64,000 bases of DNA from Bacteroidota bacterium (GCA_021777835.1 JAJYDC010000002.1:153810-217809); one strand, 5' to 3'. Positions 36,684 to 46,673 are shown, numbered from the stretch's first letter. Program-made: numbers and translations. The notes: generated from the letters alone by a model not told the origin.

Positions 36684-38591
36684 ATGATCGGCAGAACGAT
36701 AGATCATTATAAAATAGATTCAATCCTCGGTGAAGGCGGCATGGGTGTCGTGTACAAAGCTTTTGATATTAAACTTGAGAGATACGTAGCTTTAAAAATA
36801 TTAAGCAGGGAAGCGACAAACAATCCGCAATTTATAGCCAGATTTAAGAGAGAAGCAAAGAATCAAGCTAAGCTTACTCACCCTAACATAGTTCCGGTAT
36901 ATGGTTTTACAGATGAAAACAATATGCTTGGCATTGTGATGGAATTCGTAGATGGCGAAACTTTGGAACATTATATCCAACGAAAAGGTAAATTGGATAT
37001 TAAAGATGCTTTGCAGATACTTCAGCAGATATTAACAGGTTCCGGTTATGCGCATTCGAAAGGATTCGTGCACAGAGACTTAAAGCCATCCAATATTATA
37101 CTAAGCAGAGAAGGTATTGTCAAAATAATGGACTTCGGGATTTCAAAGTCTATTAATGAGTCAAAGGGAATTACAAAAACCGGGACAAAGATCGGTACAA
37201 TACTTTATATGAGTCCGGAACAAATTAAAGCGCTTGAGCCTACAAATCAAAGCGATATTTATTCGATTGGTATTACTTTTTACGAAATGCTGACAGGATC
37301 TACGCCGTTTGATTCAGGCACTGAATTTGAAATTATGGAGGCGCATCTTAAAAAGAACCCGCAGAAGCTTTCAGGACAGATAGCAAACATTCCTTCAGAG
37401 GTTGATGTAATAATATCTAAAGCTCTCAATAAGTCAACAGCTAAGCGATATCATACAAGCGAAGAATTTTTGGAGGATGTTAATAATTTATTGTTGAAAC
37501 TTTTCACTACTGAATCAAAAAAGAAAACTGTTGCAGAAAAGAAAGTACAAAAGAAGGAAAGCTCTTTTCTTAAAATTAAATTTTATGCATATGCATTCTT
37601 ATTCTTTTGCATACTAGGCGGACTGCTTTACTTTGTCTATATTACAGTTTTTCAGTTCTGGCAAGGTTCGCAGAATAAGACCTTAAATGCTACAAATCCG
37701 ACGAGCTATGAAGCAAGCCAGTTATTGAAATCATCATGGAAAGTGCTGCCTTCCAATGTCTCTAATAGCCTTAACTCAATTTACTTTTTAAGTGATTCAA
37801 CCGGTTTTGCGTGCGGTAACAAGGGGGTAGTAATATATACTGAAAATGGAGGCAGGGATTGGAAAACGCTAATCGATTCATCAGGCATTGACCTATATGA
37901 TATAGACTTCTTAGGAGCCACACGGGGATTTATTGTTGGCTCTGAAGGAATTCTCCTAAGTTCGGTGGACACCGGGAAAACTTGGCAAAGGATAAATCTT
38001 CCCTCAACTGAATCATTATTTAAAATATATTTTCTTGGGGATATGAAAACCGGATTTATTGTAGGCGCCAAGGGTACTATCTTTAAAACAAATGACGGCG
38101 GTATTTCATGGTACCAGGTCAATTCGCCTACTCAAGAGCTGTTATATAGCATAAGCTTTGTTGATAATAATACAGGTTTTATTGTCGGTTGGAACGGAGA
38201 GGTGCTTAAAACAACTGACTCAGGAAACGATTGGTCGGAGATTAAAAAATTTTCAGATCAATATCTTAAAGACATAAAATTTTTTGATAGCAAATCCGGG
38301 GTTATCGTCGGAGGCTCGGGAGTAATTGCAAGAACAAACGATGCAGGAGAAGATTGGAAAATTATTAATTCTGGCACTTCTTCGGGATTATATGCAGTCA
38401 AATTTTTTAATAAAGAAGACGGGATAATATTGGGAGGAAAAGGTGAAGTCTTGACTTCTTTAGACGCGGGAAAAAATTGGAAAGTAAGTCCCAGTGCTAC
38501 TTATGCTTCGCTGCTGTCTATTACAGAAACACCATCAAAAAAAGTATATATATCCGGGGAAAACGGGACAATATTAACTAATTCAAAATAA
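36684..38591 (+). CDS. Transmembrane Ser/Thr protein kinase with YCF48-like extracellular propeller
   Basis: 635 residues. Hanks-type kinase domain at about 9-270: glycine loop GEGGMG (16-21), K38 in VALK, HRD (130-132), DFG (150-152), 'GTILYMSPEQ'. A basic linker is followed by one membrane span (about 299-323). Residues 350-635 form seven-bladed-propeller-like repeats of about 42 residues with 'GFVVGxxGxILxTxDxGxxW' patterns ('GFACGNKGVVIYTENGGRDW', 'GIILGGKGEVLTSLDAGKNW'), as in YCF48/Hcf136 photosystem-assembly and T9SS-related proteins. All catalytic residues are intact. PASTA repeats, the usual sensor in wall-regulating kinases, are absent and replaced by the propeller. murA starts 51 bases downstream. 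Confidence 0.92.
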   Translation: MIGRTIDHYKIDSILGEGGMGVVYKAFDIKLERYVALKILSREATNNPQFIARFKREAKNQAKLTHPNIVPVYGFTDENNMLGIVMEFVDGETLEHYIQRKGKLDIKDALQILQQILTGSGYAHSKGFVHRDLKPSNIILSREGIVKIMDFGISKSINESKGITKTGTKIGTILYMSPEQIKALEPTNQSDIYSIGITFYEMLTGSTPFDSGTEFEIMEAHLKKNPQKLSGQIANIPSEVDVIISKALNKSTAKRYHTSEEFLEDVNNLLLKLFTTESKKKTVAEKKVQKKESSFLKIKFYAYAFLFFCILGGLLYFVYITVFQFWQGSQNKTLNATNPTSYEASQLLKSSWKVLPSNVSNSLNSIYFLSDSTGFACGNKGVVIYTENGGRDWKTLIDSSGIDLYDIDFLGATRGFIVGSEGILLSSVDTGKTWQRINLPSTESLFKIYFLGDMKTGFIVGAKGTIFKTNDGGISWYQVNSPTQELLYSISFVDNNTGFIVGWNGEVLKTTDSGNDWSEIKKFSDQYLKDIKFFDSKSGVIVGGSGVIARTNDAGEDWKIINSGTSSGLYAVKFFNKEDGIILGGKGEVLTSLDAGKNWKVSPSATYASLLSITETPSKKVYISGENGTILTNSK

Positions 38592-38642
38592 CCGGTTGAA
38601 GAATCTTTCGGTAAAATAATATTAAAATAGCGAGACAAATAA

Positions 38643-39908
38643 TTGGATAAATTTGTAATTGAAGGCGGTAAAAAATTATCAGGGAGTATCGAAATAAGCG
38701 GCGCAAAGAATGCCTCGCTAGCTTTAATGCCGGCATGTTTGCTAGCATCCGGAAAGTCTACACTATATAATACACCTGAGTTAAATGATGTGTACACGAT
38801 GATGAAATTGCTGAATCATCTTGGTGTTGAGAGCTCATTTGAAAATCATTTAATGAAGTTGGACACAAAGAATATTACCAGCCAGGATGCACCTTATGAA
38901 CATGTAAAAAAAATGAGAGCATCTGTTTATGTGCTTGGTCCTTTACTTACTAAATATGGTATGGCAAAAGTATCTTTGCCCGGAGGATGCGCATGGGGAC
39001 CTCGTCCTATTAATTTACATTTAGAAGGACTAAAGAAATTAGGGGCTGAGATTGATCTAGTAGAGGGATACATTATTGCGAAATCAAATAGACTATCCGG
39101 TGCAAGAATCAACTTTGATATTTCTTCAGTAGGCGCAACCGGAAATATATTGATGGCTGCTACTTTAGCTAAAGGGACTACGGTGTTAAATAACGCTGCG
39201 TTGGAACCGGAAATAACAAATCTTGCTGAGTTTCTGCTTAAAATGGGCGCCAAAATAAACGGCATCGGGACTTCAACTTTAGAAGTAGAAGGTGTTGACG
39301 ATCTTCATCCTGCTGAAATTGAAACAATTCCGGATAGAATTGAAGCCGGGACAATGCTTATTGCCGGAGCAATTACAAACGGATCGGTGACCCTAACTAA
39401 TTTTCCGTCTAAATTAATTAATTCTGTCCTATCAAAGCTAGAAGACAGCGGGTGCAAGATTAAAATCGAAGGTAATTCGCTTTCGCTTGATGCAGAATCT
39501 AATGAAATTAATTCGGTTGATATTACAACTGCAATATATCCTGGATTTCCGACTGATATGCAAGCACAATGGACTGCATATATGGCAATAGCAAGTGGAA
39601 CTTCTACAGTAACCGACACTATATACCTTGATAGATTTAAACATGTTCCTGAACTATTAAGGCTTGGTGCAAATATTAATGTTAATGACAACAGTGCAGT
39701 TATTAAGGGCGTAAGCAAATTAAAAGCTGCAAAAGTCATGTCCACTGATCTAAGAGCTAGTGCATGCTTAGTATTAGCTGGGCTAGCAGCTGAGGGTTCT
39801 ACAGAAGTATTAAGAGTATATCACCTTGATAGGGGTTATCAAAAAATTGAAGAAAAACTTTGTCTCCTCGGTGCAGACATTCAGCGTGTTAAAGGCAGTG
39901 AATATTAA
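38643..39908 (+). CDS. murA: UDP-N-acetylglucosamine 1-carboxyvinyltransferase
   Basis: 421 residues, full length for MurA. The catalytic cysteine is C116 in 'LPGGCAWGPRPINLH' (Cys, so fosfomycin-sensitive in principle, in contrast to Asp variants). K22-N23 lie in 'ISGAKNASLA', and 'YPGFPTDMQAQW' matches the substrate-binding segment. It commits UDP-GlcNAc to peptidoglycan synthesis in the cytoplasm. The start is TTG at 38643 with only a weak upstream ribosome site (GCGAG), which suggests low or regulated initiation. It follows the kinase by 51 bases and precedes a membrane protein by two. Confidence 0.96.
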   Translation: MDKFVIEGGKKLSGSIEISGAKNASLALMPACLLASGKSTLYNTPELNDVYTMMKLLNHLGVESSFENHLMKLDTKNITSQDAPYEHVKKMRASVYVLGPLLTKYGMAKVSLPGGCAWGPRPINLHLEGLKKLGAEIDLVEGYIIAKSNRLSGARINFDISSVGATGNILMAATLAKGTTVLNNAALEPEITNLAEFLLKMGAKINGIGTSTLEVEGVDDLHPAEIETIPDRIEAGTMLIAGAITNGSVTLTNFPSKLINSVLSKLEDSGCKIKIEGNSLSLDAESNEINSVDITTAIYPGFPTDMQAQWTAYMAIASGTSTVTDTIYLDRFKHVPELLRLGANINVNDNSAVIKGVSKLKAAKVMSTDLRASACLVLAGLAAEGSTEVLRVYHLDRGYQKIEEKLCLLGADIQRVKGSEY

Positions 39909-39910
39909 TT

Positions 39911-42133
39911 GTGGCGTATATTAAAAAAATATTTACCGTATACGATTATCTTTCAATTTATTTACTCTTAATCTTCCTAATAAATTTATTCCTACAGTTT
40001 ATCCCCCTGACAAACGTCTTGGGATACGAGTATTCTGCTGCTAATTCTATCTTATTGAGCCTTTTATCGGCACTTTATCTTATCCGGGTTTATAAGAGAT
40101 TTGGAAATAATGGAAATAAAAAAGTCTTGATAAGATATCTTACTGTTGGCTTTTTGTCGTTTATACTATTACCTCTTTTAATTTCAATTACTCATTCAAT
40201 CTTTTCAATTAGTTGTTCAATTTGCGATGGTCTTTTATTTTATACTGTGCTTACAATTCCTTCAATAATTGTCGGAGCTTCGTTGGGTTTAATATCGCTA
40301 AATCTAAATAAGAGATTCCCAGTTCCAATCTTCATCTTATTGTACATTGCTATACTGTCCATTCCGTTTTTTGAATTCTACTTTAATCCCCAAATTTATT
40401 TTTATAATGCAATATTCGGTTTTTTCCCGGGCACTATTTACGACGAGGGTTTGGACGTTGGCAGTTCTTTAATTATTTACCGTTTATTGAACACAATTTT
40501 CTTTGGTACCTTATATATCCTTTTAATTAATAAAGGCATATCCGTTAGTAAATTAAGAAGTTATTTACTTATGGTAACTGCTCTAATAATTTCGGTTGTT
40601 TTTCTTTTCGTATCTCCGGCATTTAATTTTTCTACTAATTTCGGTAAACTCAATAATGCATTGAAAAACGAAGTAGTGACACAACATTTCGTTATTCACT
40701 TCTCTGAGCAAATAAATCCTGACCTTCTTAATGCTGTATGTTTAAGCCACGAATATTATTATGCGGAATTATCAAAGTTCTTTGGCTTTAAGATGACACA
40801 TAGAATCAATTCATATATTTTTTATGATAACGCACAGAAAAAAGTATTAATTGGCTCAGCCAATGCAGATATTGCAAAGCCCTGGCTTAGATGTACTTTC
40901 ACTTCTTTGAGCGATTATGGTGAAACGTTAAGGCATGAAATAGCACATTGTTTTACTTCAAAGTTTGGAAGGGGAATATTTAAGATAGCGGGCGGGATGA
41001 ATCCTGCACTTATAGAAGGAGCAGCAGTCGCCGGAGATCCGTATTATGATGAACATTCAATTGACTATATGGCTGCCTTAGCATATAGAGAATCCTATAG
41101 AATAAATTTACCCGAATTGTACCGTGGATTCAGTTTTTATACTCAAACATCTTCACTATCGTATGTTTATGCCGGCTCATTTTCGAAATACTTAATCTCT
41201 AATTACGGTATAAAAAAATTTGAAAACTTCTATGCAACTAATAATTTTAAAAAAGTCTATGGAACAGAAATTAAGAATACAGTACATCTATACTATCAAT
41301 ATCTGGACAGTTTGAAATTAAACTTAAATTCAAACAAGGCTAGTTATTATTTTGGATGGAAGTCAATATTTTATAAAGTTTGTCCAAGATATGTGGCTAA
41401 CATATTAGCAAAAGCATGGGGATATTATAATAGTCAAGAGTACACAAAAGCAGAAAAACTATTTACTGATGTACAAAACTTGACTAATAACTACTCAGGC
41501 TTAACCGGGTTAACAGATTGTCTGGTAAAAGAAAATAAATTTCTTCAAGCAGCAGGTCTTTTACGAAAGAAAATTAGCGAATTTAAGAATACTTCATATT
41601 ATTATGGTATTGAATTAAAATTAGCAGATGTCGACGTACTTACATCGAACGAATCTGAAGCGGATTCATTATACCAAGCATTGCTTGAACAAAATCCGAA
41701 TAGAAGATACGTTAGTCTTTCGAACTTAAGGATCAGCTTGATGAATAGTGACTCATTGTTAAAAACTTATATAGCAGGAAATAATTATGACCGATTTATT
41801 ATTTTGAGAGATCTTAATGAAACAAAATACGATTATTCGTCTATACCGCCGTTCATTGATCTTGCAAAATATTTTAATATTAGCTATACAATAATAAAAC
41901 AAGTATTTTCAAAGCCTTTTTTCGCGAGTAATATTGAAAGCAGTTATGCACTATATAAAATATCAGACTTTATGTTCGAGCACCTAGATTTTCAAAACGC
42001 TCAAAAGACTGCGACTCTTGCGTTGAAATATAATGATGACCCTGACTTCAACATATTTTTAAACGAAAATATAAATAAAATAAACTGGTGTAATTCACAC
42101 TCATCTTATATTTTAGCACACACAAAATTTTAA
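39911..42133 (+). CDS. Multi-spanning membrane protein with HEXXH metallopeptidase-like domain
   Basis: 740 residues, GTG start two bases after murA. About six to seven membrane segments occupy residues 10-235. From 255 on it is soluble: 'QHFVIHFSEQINPDLLNAV' leads to HEIAH (342-346) and, 22 residues later, 'NPALIEGAAVAGD' with E369. This spacing matches zinc sites of the gluzincin type with a downstream glutamate (peptidase-MA-like). The C-terminal 270 residues are helical and TPR-like ('AKAWGYYNSQEYTKAEKLFTDVQNL'). The soluble half probably faces the periplasm. I know of no named family with this exact architecture. With murA upstream, cell-wall or envelope processing is a possible role, but this is only inferred from position. 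Confidence 0.75.
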   Translation: MAYIKKIFTVYDYLSIYLLLIFLINLFLQFIPLTNVLGYEYSAANSILLSLLSALYLIRVYKRFGNNGNKKVLIRYLTVGFLSFILLPLLISITHSIFSISCSICDGLLFYTVLTIPSIIVGASLGLISLNLNKRFPVPIFILLYIAILSIPFFEFYFNPQIYFYNAIFGFFPGTIYDEGLDVGSSLIIYRLLNTIFFGTLYILLINKGISVSKLRSYLLMVTALIISVVFLFVSPAFNFSTNFGKLNNALKNEVVTQHFVIHFSEQINPDLLNAVCLSHEYYYAELSKFFGFKMTHRINSYIFYDNAQKKVLIGSANADIAKPWLRCTFTSLSDYGETLRHEIAHCFTSKFGRGIFKIAGGMNPALIEGAAVAGDPYYDEHSIDYMAALAYRESYRINLPELYRGFSFYTQTSSLSYVYAGSFSKYLISNYGIKKFENFYATNNFKKVYGTEIKNTVHLYYQYLDSLKLNLNSNKASYYFGWKSIFYKVCPRYVANILAKAWGYYNSQEYTKAEKLFTDVQNLTNNYSGLTGLTDCLVKENKFLQAAGLLRKKISEFKNTSYYYGIELKLADVDVLTSNESEADSLYQALLEQNPNRRYVSLSNLRISLMNSDSLLKTYIAGNNYDRFIILRDLNETKYDYSSIPPFIDLAKYFNISYTIIKQVFSKPFFASNIESSYALYKISDFMFEHLDFQNAQKTATLALKYNDDPDFNIFLNENINKINWCNSHSSYILAHTKF

Positions 42134-42168
42134 CATTTATACATCGATATATTAAACTATTTATCTAA

Positions 42169-43569
42169 ATGAATTTTACTAAAGCCTTATCAAAATATCA
42201 ATTTATTATCAGCGTTTCCAAATTAGCGGACAAAAGGAAAGTCCAAGTCTTTATTGTAGGAGGTTACGTACGGGATCTAATATTGAATCGCGCGAGAAAT
42301 GAAATTGATTTCCTTGTGATTGGTGACGGAGCAGAATTTGCTTCGGGATTAGCGAAGGATCTTGGGGTGAGCAAAGTAACAATATTTAAGAATTTCGGGA
42401 CTGCACATTTTAAATTTGAAGATTTCGATTTCGAATTCGTCGGTTCTCGTAAAGAATCATATAGCAAGAGCAGTCGTAACCCTGTAGTAAGTACAGGTAC
42501 TTTCGAAGAAGATATTCAGCGTCGCGATTTTACAATAAATACTTTAACAATTTCATTAAACGAAAAGACTTTCGGAGATTTAATCGACCCTTACGATGGG
42601 TTGTCTGATATCAAGAATAAGATAATAAAAACTCCAATGGATCCAGAAATTACGTTTAACGATGATCCATTAAGAATTATGCGAGCTTACCGTTTTGCTT
42701 CGCAATTAGATTTCTCAGTTGTTGAAGATATTAACGAAGCAGCCCGAAAGTTAAGAGAAAGGCTGAGAATTATTTCTCAAGAAAGAATAACAGATGAATT
42801 TTTCAAAATTCTAGCTTCGCCAGTACCCTCAGTAGGACTTAAGTTGCTTTTCTTTTCAGGAGTAATGGAAATAATATTTCCTGAAATTGCGAATTTATCT
42901 GGGGTAGACCAAAGAAATGATTTTCATCATAAAGATGTATTCCTACACACCTGTCAGGTGGTTGATAATATTTCAAAGGCTACAGAGAATGTTTGGTTAA
43001 GGTTTGCAGCACTAGTTCATGATATTGCTAAACCGCAGACAAAGAGGTTCGTAGAAGATATCGGATGGACATTTCATGGGCATGAAGAACTTGGTGCCAG
43101 GATGATGAAGAATATCTTTACCAAATACAAACTTCCATTTACCAAAATGGACTATATTGAAAAACTAATCAGACTTCATCTTCGTCCTATTGCACTGGCT
43201 AAAGAAGAAGTAACTGACAGTGCAATAAGAAGACTTATTGTTTATGCCGGCGAAGATTTAGAAGATTTGATTACACTTTGCAGGGCAGACATAACAAGCA
43301 AAAACCCCGGTAAAGTATCGAAGTATTTAGGAAATTACGAGCGCGTCATGAAAAAAGTACTGGAAGTTGAAGAAAAGGATAAATTACGCGCATTTCAATC
43401 TCCGGTTAGAGGAGAAGTAATTATGGAGATATGCCATTTGAAGCCCTCAAAAAAGGTTGGAGAAATTAAAGCGGCAATTGAAGATGCCATTCTTGACGGA
43501 AAAATTCGGAACAATTACGAAGAAGCATTTCAATATTTGTTATCCATAAAGGATAAATTCTTAAATTGA
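42169..43569 (+). CDS. CCA tRNA nucleotidyltransferase family protein with HD domain
   Basis: 466 residues of the class II nucleotidyltransferase fold. 'FIVGGYVRDLIL' and 'EIDFLVIGDG' hold the catalytic region (the DxD is represented by I-D-F, with the pattern 'NEIDFLV'), followed by 'RRDFTINTLTI', 'DPYDGLSDI' and 'FNDDPLRIMRAYRFASQL', the ATP/CTP recognition and neck motifs. The C-terminal half carries an HD domain ('LRFAALVHDIAKPQTK', 'FHGHEELGARM'). It likely completes or repairs tRNA CCA ends; a poly(A) polymerase role is possible in this superfamily. It follows the membrane protein by 35 bases. Confidence 0.85.
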   Translation: MNFTKALSKYQFIISVSKLADKRKVQVFIVGGYVRDLILNRARNEIDFLVIGDGAEFASGLAKDLGVSKVTIFKNFGTAHFKFEDFDFEFVGSRKESYSKSSRNPVVSTGTFEEDIQRRDFTINTLTISLNEKTFGDLIDPYDGLSDIKNKIIKTPMDPEITFNDDPLRIMRAYRFASQLDFSVVEDINEAARKLRERLRIISQERITDEFFKILASPVPSVGLKLLFFSGVMEIIFPEIANLSGVDQRNDFHHKDVFLHTCQVVDNISKATENVWLRFAALVHDIAKPQTKRFVEDIGWTFHGHEELGARMMKNIFTKYKLPFTKMDYIEKLIRLHLRPIALAKEEVTDSAIRRLIVYAGEDLEDLITLCRADITSKNPGKVSKYLGNYERVMKKVLEVEEKDKLRAFQSPVRGEVIMEICHLKPSKKVGEIKAAIEDAILDGKIRNNYEEAFQYLLSIKDKFLN

Positions 43570-43977
43570 AAAAGAAGGATTAAACGGGAATTTCAACAGG
43601 CAAAATCAAAGATAACCTATCCGTTCCTTTATTCATAAAACAAAATTTCTAACAATAGCACGATTATCCATTTTGGACAATATATTTAATTTACCGTCTA
43701 TGCGAAGATATACTATATGATCTAGCCTAAGCAAAAGAGGATGGTAAATGGAAAGCGATTACGAATTATAAACGATTGTATACAAATATCTTAACCTCTG
43801 CCATAACTTTAATTTAGCTTATTTGCCGTACAAGTATTTATCTGACCGTCTATAAATATAGCTTTTTAACTGCTTAACTATATTGTATTTTTGTGTTTAA
43901 AATTGAATATCAGTTTGAATAGTTCAACTTCTAGATTGAAATAAGGATAAAAAATTACATAATATTTGGAGCTCAAT
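43570..43977. other. Intergenic stretch before the exporter operon
   Basis: 408 AT-rich bases with no gene or strong hairpin seen. The right end must contain the promoter of the TolC-MacA-MacB operon. Confidence 0.5.
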
Positions 43978-45345
43978 ATGCGCATCATCCATAAATTCAT
44001 ATTAGCCTTTTTTGTCTTATCGGTAGTTACATACGGGCAGACGGAATTAACGCTGGACAAGGCTGTTAATATAGCACTTCATAGGAATACTACTTTACAG
44101 GCATCTCTTAATAACTTAAAATCCTCGGAGTCAAATTACCGAGCTTCCTGGGGAGCCTTACTTCCTACAGTTGATGCTCAAGGCACATATGGATGGAATA
44201 GGTCAATTCAGCCCGGGACAAGCGGTCGAACATACACATTTCAGGGTTTTACAATAAATCTTCCGGCAACTCCTAGCTCTACGACTGATACTTATAATTA
44301 TTCTGCCGGAGTTAATGCTTCCTGGACATTATTCGACGGTCTTTCCAATTATGCTGCTGTTTCGCAAAGTAAAAAACAACTTGAATCTGCTAGACTTCAG
44401 TTAGAAAACTTAAAACAGAATATAGTATTTCAAACCATAAGTTTATATTATGCGGTTGTTAACAATCAAGAGCTATTAAAAGTCAAGGAAGACAATGTAA
44501 AGTGGAACAAACAGAACTTAGAAACAATCGTTGAGAAGAATAAACTTGGCGCAGTAACTATAGCAGACGTTTACGCACAGCAAGTTCAGGAAGGTAATGC
44601 TGAGCTTGATTTAATTCAGACAAAGAACAATTTAGAGATTTCTAAAAGTAATTTGCTATATTATTTAGGTCTTGATGTTCTTAGCAATTATACTTTTGCT
44701 GATTCACTTACGACCCAAGAAGAGCATGTGCTAAATTCAGATCTCTCTAATCAATTCGGGAATATTGATGAACTCGTTAAACAAGCCTTGGTGTCAAGAG
44801 ATGATTACAAAAGTGCCGCTTTAGATTTCGAAAGTGCAGAGAATAGCATTACTATGGCACAAGGAAATTATTTCCCGCGCCTATCCAGTAATTTTGGTTA
44901 TAATATGTTTGCTAATCAGCTATCCAATTTATCGAAATCCAGAACATATTCTGCTAGCTTAACTTTGAGCATCCCGATTTTTTCGGGTTTCAGCATAGAC
45001 AATCAGGTTCAAGCTGCTGAAGTAAACGCAATGAATAAACAAATAAACCTTGATGATCTTAGAAGAACGATAAAACAAAATTTGCAGCAGACCTACTTAA
45101 ATATTCAGGCTGCCGAAAAAAGTTTAGAGGTCAATAAGAGAAATGTTGCCTCTGCCGGTGAGAACCAAAAAATTACACAGGAAAAATATACTTTAGGCTC
45201 AGGAACACTGCTTGATGTTTTAGTAGCTAATTCAAATTATACAAATGCTCAAACAAGTTTAATTAATGCCGAATTTCAATATATAGTACTAAATCAGCAG
45301 CTCAAATATTATCTGGGCGTACTTAACTACAAGCAGTATGAATAA
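43978..45345 (+). CDS. TolC family outer-membrane channel of an ABC exporter
   Basis: About 455 residues. I place the start at the ATG at 43978, with GGAG six bases upstream; a TTG 12 bases earlier overlaps that ribosome site. A signal peptide (MRIIHKFILAFFVLSVVTYGQ) is followed by 'LTLDKAVNIALHRNTTLQASL' and the two helical-hairpin repeats of TolC proteins ('YTLGSGTLLDVLVANSNYTNAQ'). It is the outer-membrane conduit and leads the six-gene export operon, with 26 bases to the adaptor gene. Confidence 0.92.
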   Translation: MRIIHKFILAFFVLSVVTYGQTELTLDKAVNIALHRNTTLQASLNNLKSSESNYRASWGALLPTVDAQGTYGWNRSIQPGTSGRTYTFQGFTINLPATPSSTTDTYNYSAGVNASWTLFDGLSNYAAVSQSKKQLESARLQLENLKQNIVFQTISLYYAVVNNQELLKVKEDNVKWNKQNLETIVEKNKLGAVTIADVYAQQVQEGNAELDLIQTKNNLEISKSNLLYYLGLDVLSNYTFADSLTTQEEHVLNSDLSNQFGNIDELVKQALVSRDDYKSAALDFESAENSITMAQGNYFPRLSSNFGYNMFANQLSNLSKSRTYSASLTLSIPIFSGFSIDNQVQAAEVNAMNKQINLDDLRRTIKQNLQQTYLNIQAAEKSLEVNKRNVASAGENQKITQEKYTLGSGTLLDVLVANSNYTNAQTSLINAEFQYIVLNQQLKYYLGVLNYKQYE

Positions 45346-45371
45346 AAATTTAATTTAGGAGAATATTTCAC

Positions 45372-46652
45372 ATGGCAAATGGAAAACAAAAAAAATCTAA
45401 AAAGAAAGTAATTATCTTTTCCACTATCGGAGTATTGGTAATAGCACTTGCTTTGATAGCATTCTTAGGAGGAAAAAGAGACGAGATAGTTCCAGTTCAG
45501 ATAGAAAAAGCATCTATAAGAACTATTACCCAAAGTGTAACAGCTACAGGTACACTTGACCCTGAATTCAAAGTAGTAATTACACCTGAAGTAACTGGTG
45601 AAATAGTTGAGCTCCCTGTTAAGGAAGGTGATTTCGTTAAGAAAGGGCAGCTACTAATTAAAATTAAGTCCGATGCTTATCGCGCTCAAGTTCAGCAATC
45701 CGAAGCAAGTCTAAATTCTGCGAAGGCTACTCTTTCTATGGATAAAGCGCAGCTTGATAAAGTTACGTCTGATTATAACAGGACTAAGCAGTTGCGCGAG
45801 AAAAATCTAGCAAGTGATTCTGATCTTGAAACTGCAAAAAGCACATATCTTTCAGCTAAAGGTGCATTAGAAGGCGCGCAGGCTCAAATTGCACAAATGC
45901 AAGCTGCCTTAAAGGTGCAGTTAGATCAATTAAGTAAAACAACTATTTATTCTCCGATGACGGGTACAGTTAGTCAATTAAATGTAGAGCTAGGAGAAAG
46001 AGTATTAGGAAGCGGTTTTAGTCAAGGTACAAACGTAATGACCGTTTCTGATCTGAAAAGTATGCTTGCCGTAGTTGATGTAGATGAAAATGATGTAGTA
46101 TTAGTTTCTCCCGGTGATACAGCTAGAATTAAAATAGATGCATTTGGTGATAAAGTATTCAAAGGAATAGTTTATCAAATAGGAAATAGCGCTCAAACCA
46201 CAGGTACAAGTACACAAGATCAAGTAGTTAATTTTGAAGTTAAATTGAAATTCCTTGATTTTGATGATAAATTCAGACCGGGCATGTCATGTAATGCAAG
46301 TATTGAAACAAAAACATTGCATAACGTTCTTAGCGTACCGATTCAAAGTGTAACAGCAAGAAGCAACATGTTTGAATCGAAACAATCACAGAATGGCGGC
46401 CAGGACTCTCAGGCAAAGAAAAAGGAAAGCAATAATAAAATTCAGGAACTTGTATTTGTAGTAAATAAAAACAAGGCAAAGGCCGTTAATGTAAAGACCG
46501 GTATTAGCGACGATAATTATATCCAGATAACGGACGGATTAAAGAAAGATCAAGAAGTAGTTACGGGAAGTTATAAGGCAATATCTACAGATTTACATGA
46601 TGGATCAGATGTAAAAGTAGAGAGTAAAAGTAAGATGTATTCTAATCAATAA
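45372..46652 (+). CDS. macA: MacA-like periplasmic adaptor (HlyD/RND membrane-fusion family)
   Basis: 426 residues. A basic N-terminus and one membrane anchor ('VIIFSTIGVLVIALALIAFLG') are followed by 'VTATGTLDPEFKVVITPEVTGEI', the first lipoyl half, a helical hairpin of about 80 residues, 'TTIYSPMTGTVSQLNVELGERVLG' (second half), a beta-barrel domain and a final membrane-proximal domain. A low-complexity charged insertion (about 338-357, 'SQNGGQDSQAKKKESNNK') interrupts the proximal domain. It links the ABC permease to TolC. An AGGAG ribosome site precedes the start. Confidence 0.88.
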   Translation: MANGKQKKSKKKVIIFSTIGVLVIALALIAFLGGKRDEIVPVQIEKASIRTITQSVTATGTLDPEFKVVITPEVTGEIVELPVKEGDFVKKGQLLIKIKSDAYRAQVQQSEASLNSAKATLSMDKAQLDKVTSDYNRTKQLREKNLASDSDLETAKSTYLSAKGALEGAQAQIAQMQAALKVQLDQLSKTTIYSPMTGTVSQLNVELGERVLGSGFSQGTNVMTVSDLKSMLAVVDVDENDVVLVSPGDTARIKIDAFGDKVFKGIVYQIGNSAQTTGTSTQDQVVNFEVKLKFLDFDDKFRPGMSCNASIETKTLHNVLSVPIQSVTARSNMFESKQSQNGGQDSQAKKKESNNKIQELVFVVNKNKAKAVNVKTGISDDNYIQITDGLKKDQEVVTGSYKAISTDLHDGSDVKVESKSKMYSNQ

Positions 46653-46673
46653 TACTTAAGCTTGGAAGAAGAG

